A stretch of DNA of 64,000 bases, taken from assembly GCA_018660265.1 (NCBI GenBank), contig JABJKS010000061.1, positions 95,139 to 159,138 on the forward strand, given 5' to 3'. This DNA is from Rhodospirillaceae bacterium (GTDB lineage Bacteria; Pseudomonadota; Alphaproteobacteria; GCA-2731375). The notes beneath the pieces were generated by a model, which worked only from the letters and a program-made list of their open reading frames with translations, searched no databases and was not told where the DNA came from. The translations under genes and the position numbers were made by a program. Each line of letters opens with the position of its first letter. Position 1 is the stretch's first letter. Positions 62,233-64,000 of the stretch are shown one piece after another.

Positions 62233-63420
62233 TTAGGAATTGAAGATCGCGTCGATGGTATCGGCGTCGGCTTCCTCGGAGAGGCCGGAAAAATCCATTT
62301 CGTCCGGATTGGCGTCGTCGAGAGCCGATAATTCAGCGATTTCTTCATCCAATCCATCGCTGCCGCTGCCATCGCCGCTTTCGAGCCCGTCGAACGTATC
62401 TGGTGCGTCGTCATCTAGCGATCTGGCGACACTGTCGAAGTCAATGCCCGCCTTTGGGTCTTCGGGATCAGCTGCGACCGGTGCGTCATCATCCATCGAC
62501 GTGGTGACACTGTCGAAATCTATGCCCGCTGTGGGATCTTCTGGATCAAGCCCGGCGGCGGCATCGTCATCGTTGCTATCGGCAGTGAGGTCCGAACCGC
62601 CATTCATCATTGCGTCAATATCCGCCTGAGCGACACCTTGGCCGTCCATTTGCGGGCCGTTCAATAATCCTGCCTCGGGATGATCCTCGGGTAGATTGTT
62701 GGCACTGAATTCCTCAAGCGCGCCGTTGCGCAGGGTTTCCGAGCCCCAAATCTGGATCATTGCGCCAACCCGCTGCTCCAAATAACGCAGGGCATTGACC
62801 ACCTTTGTGGTGCGCTGGCCGGTGATGTCCTGAAAAGAACAGGCCAGGAATATATTTGTTATATCCTCTTCAATCGCATCGAACAGGTCGCTGTCGGGAA
62901 TGCTTTCGCGCAGTTTTTCGAAGTTTTCCTGAATATTTTCCGCCGCCGCCAGGATGTCATTGGTCGCCCGTTCCGTCGCCGTAACGATGGCGTCCAGATC
63001 CTCTGTCGCTGCCATTATACGATTATTGGCGCCTTCCTTGGGCTTGATTGCGGCAATATCCCGTCGGGTATGGGCGATGGCATCGCTCATATTCTGTAAC
63101 TCGGCGGACAGGATTTCGGATGGTTGCTTCAGATCTTGTTGTTGGGGTTGGCTGCGCATGTCGTCCAAAGCGCGCATGACCAGATCGGAGGCTATGGCCC
63201 GGTTGCGCCGGGCATGTTCGCGCAGAAATGTGCGGCCCCGTGCCGTCTGCATGACAGCTTCTTCCAGGCTGTCATATTCGTCGTGGGTAAGCTCCCGCCG
63301 ATTTTCCAGTTCGTCGTCCGTAGACTCAATCTCGTGATCAAAAACCGGCTCTTCATCAAAGGCGGGATTCTCTGGTAGGGCGTCCAATTCCGCCGTAATC
63401 GGTTCGCTTTGCATGCTCAT
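62233..63420 (-). CDS. cheZ: Chemotaxis CheZ-type protein phosphatase
   Basis: A 395-residue protein whose helical core contains FLACSFQDITGQRTTKVVNALRYLE. This is the CheZ active-site helix with Asp198 and Gln202, which speeds CheY-P dephosphorylation. The C-terminal 120 residues are acidic and hold a duplicated block, DPEDPTAGIDFDSV and DPEDPKAGIDFDSV. They end with ADTIDAIFNS, which looks like the CheY-binding tail of enterobacterial CheZ. The extended acidic linker is much longer than in E. coli (214 residues in all). No other chemotaxis gene is in the window. Confidence 0.82.
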   Translation of the reverse strand: MSMQSEPITAELDALPENPAFDEEPVFDHEIESTDDELENRRELTHDEYDSLEEAVMQTARGRTFLREHARRNRAIASDLVMRALDDMRSQPQQQDLKQPSEILSAELQNMSDAIAHTRRDIAAIKPKEGANNRIMAATEDLDAIVTATERATNDILAAAENIQENFEKLRESIPDSDLFDAIEEDITNIFLACSFQDITGQRTTKVVNALRYLEQRVGAMIQIWGSETLRNGALEEFSANNLPEDHPEAGLLNGPQMDGQGVAQADIDAMMNGGSDLTADSNDDDAAAGLDPEDPTAGIDFDSVTTSMDDDAPVAADPEDPKAGIDFDSVARSLDDDAPDTFDGLESGDGSGSDGLDEEIAELSALDDANPDEMDFSGLSEEADADTIDAIFNS

Positions 63421-63668
63421 CGGTCTTTATTCCGTTTTCAAATGATGCGTTGACACTCATGCCTGACCTTCAAATGCCCCGAAGGGCCTTTGGCGACACC
63501 AAATGATGACGCTTAGTGATTAATAATTCGTTCTTAATAAACATGACGAGAATATAAGGGTTATCTAAAGTATAAAGCCAATCGGTAATGCCTAGTTCTA
63601 TCGATCTATTGAGCGTTTCGATTGTATTTGGGTAAAATAACCCCGGTGCCGTTATTTAGGATCACAAC

Positions 63669-63944
63669 GTGATGCAAGACGATCAAGAACAGCAGAAAAC
63701 TACGCCTAATGAGATTAATGATGGGGATGAAAAAGCAGATCTAATTGCCCGTGCAATGCACAAGCGGGATACGGTGGCCCAGAACCTTGATGTGGTGATA
63801 GAGGAAGCCCGTGTTGGCTATACTCGTGTGCGCATGCAGGTCACCGACTATATGCTAAATGGCCATGGTACGGTTCATGGCGGCTATAGCTTTATATTAG
63901 CCCGAATTATTCATAGTGGGGCTTTGAATTGTCGGCGAGCGTAG
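63669..63944 (+). pseudogene. Truncated PaaI-like acyl-CoA thioesterase
   Basis: The ORF starts like a hotdog-fold thioesterase (RVRMQVTDYMLNGHGTVHGGYSFILA, with the catalytic region H-G-G). At about 63902 it changes to ARIIHSGALNCRRA and stops. The expected continuation (an Asp and aromatic-rich helix, then the second half of the fold, about 50 residues) is absent in all three frames up to the window edge. The sequence after the break (CCCGAATTATTCATAGTGGG and on) looks like the end of an inserted element that continues outside the window. The start is ATG 63669 or the GTG before it. Confidence 0.65.
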
Positions 63945-64000
63945 ATTAACCTGTTGAAATATCGTAGTTTTCTGGTGACTAAGCCAATGCCACGACACCA

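Noticed and set aside
1-64000. CRISPR arrays, rRNA, tRNA and complete insertion sequences
   Set aside because: I looked for regularly spaced repeats, tRNA cloverleaf ends and transposase ORFs and saw none. A tRNAscan or Infernal run would be decisive.

Overview
The window reads as chromosomal DNA of a free-living, respiring alphaproteobacterium, most like the Rhodospirillales and relatives. The reasons are moderately high GC, TRAP and HAAT/peptide ABC transporters, many acyl-CoA enzymes, a CheZ-type phosphatase and typical alphaproteobacterial palindromic repeats. The species cannot be named from sequence alone. No rRNA, tRNA, CRISPR array, prophage or complete insertion sequence was seen.

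Layout. 1-4.3 kb: a partial gene, a FecR-domain secreted protein, galE, and an overlapping trio (APS-kinase-like, unknown, formyltransferase-like) that looks like polysaccharide or sugar-nucleotide modification. 4.5-7.6 kb: a TRAP transporter with dctP facing dctQM. 7.6-15.3 kb: single genes (PhyH dioxygenase, GST, prfC, GNAT, VOC, YtoQ, CDP-alcohol phosphatidyltransferase, FAD oxidoreductase, SCP2). 15.5-22.5 kb: a five-gene acyl-CoA operon (SDR, carboxyltransferase, acyl-CoA dehydrogenase, biotin carboxylase, acyl-CoA dehydrogenase) behind a perfect 24-bp palindrome. This gene set fits catabolism of a 3-methyl-branched acyl-CoA (leucine or acyclic terpene type). 22.5-35 kb: FkbM-like protein, pepN, a DUF1847 protein, an arylmalonate-decarboxylase-like enzyme, an MFS carrier and a complete dppDFABC-type importer. 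35-39.8 kb: enoyl-CoA hydratase, a MITE-like element, prmA and uvrD. 40-46.3 kb: a livGFHM cluster with two tandem, nearly identical binding-protein genes. 46.4-58.5 kb: a VUT-family membrane protein, an oxalyl-CoA-ligase-like enzyme, a phosphatase, quinone oxidoreductase, GST, queG, TPR protein, an epimerase-like protein, MFS, a thiol-dioxygenase-like cupin and an ABC exporter. 58.5-64 kb: SDR, acyl-CoA ligase, a selenoprotein with a glutaredoxin, cheZ, and a thioesterase gene broken near the right edge.

Most notable points. (1) Two ORF-track entries (61023-61517 and 61536-61904) are one gene of the glycine/sarcosine/betaine reductase B-like family. An in-frame UGA sits at the redox-active position (U-P-V-C) and is followed by a bacterial SECIS-like hairpin, with a glutaredoxin gene 3 nt downstream. 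(2) Three copies of a roughly 100-bp element (2316, 29049 and 49214) each begin at the stop codon of a gene and fold into two hairpins whose stems change in a compensatory way, which points to a selected RNA structure. (3) A 265-bp cloverleaf-like inverted-repeat element at 36028-36292 has inserted into the 3' end of prmA and supplies its last seven codons and stop. (4) Short in-frame tandem repeats lie in galE and at the start of the neighbouring unknown gene.

Coordinates follow the ORF track except where I moved a start codon, as stated in each entry. Family calls rest on motif recognition by eye; no database search was run.
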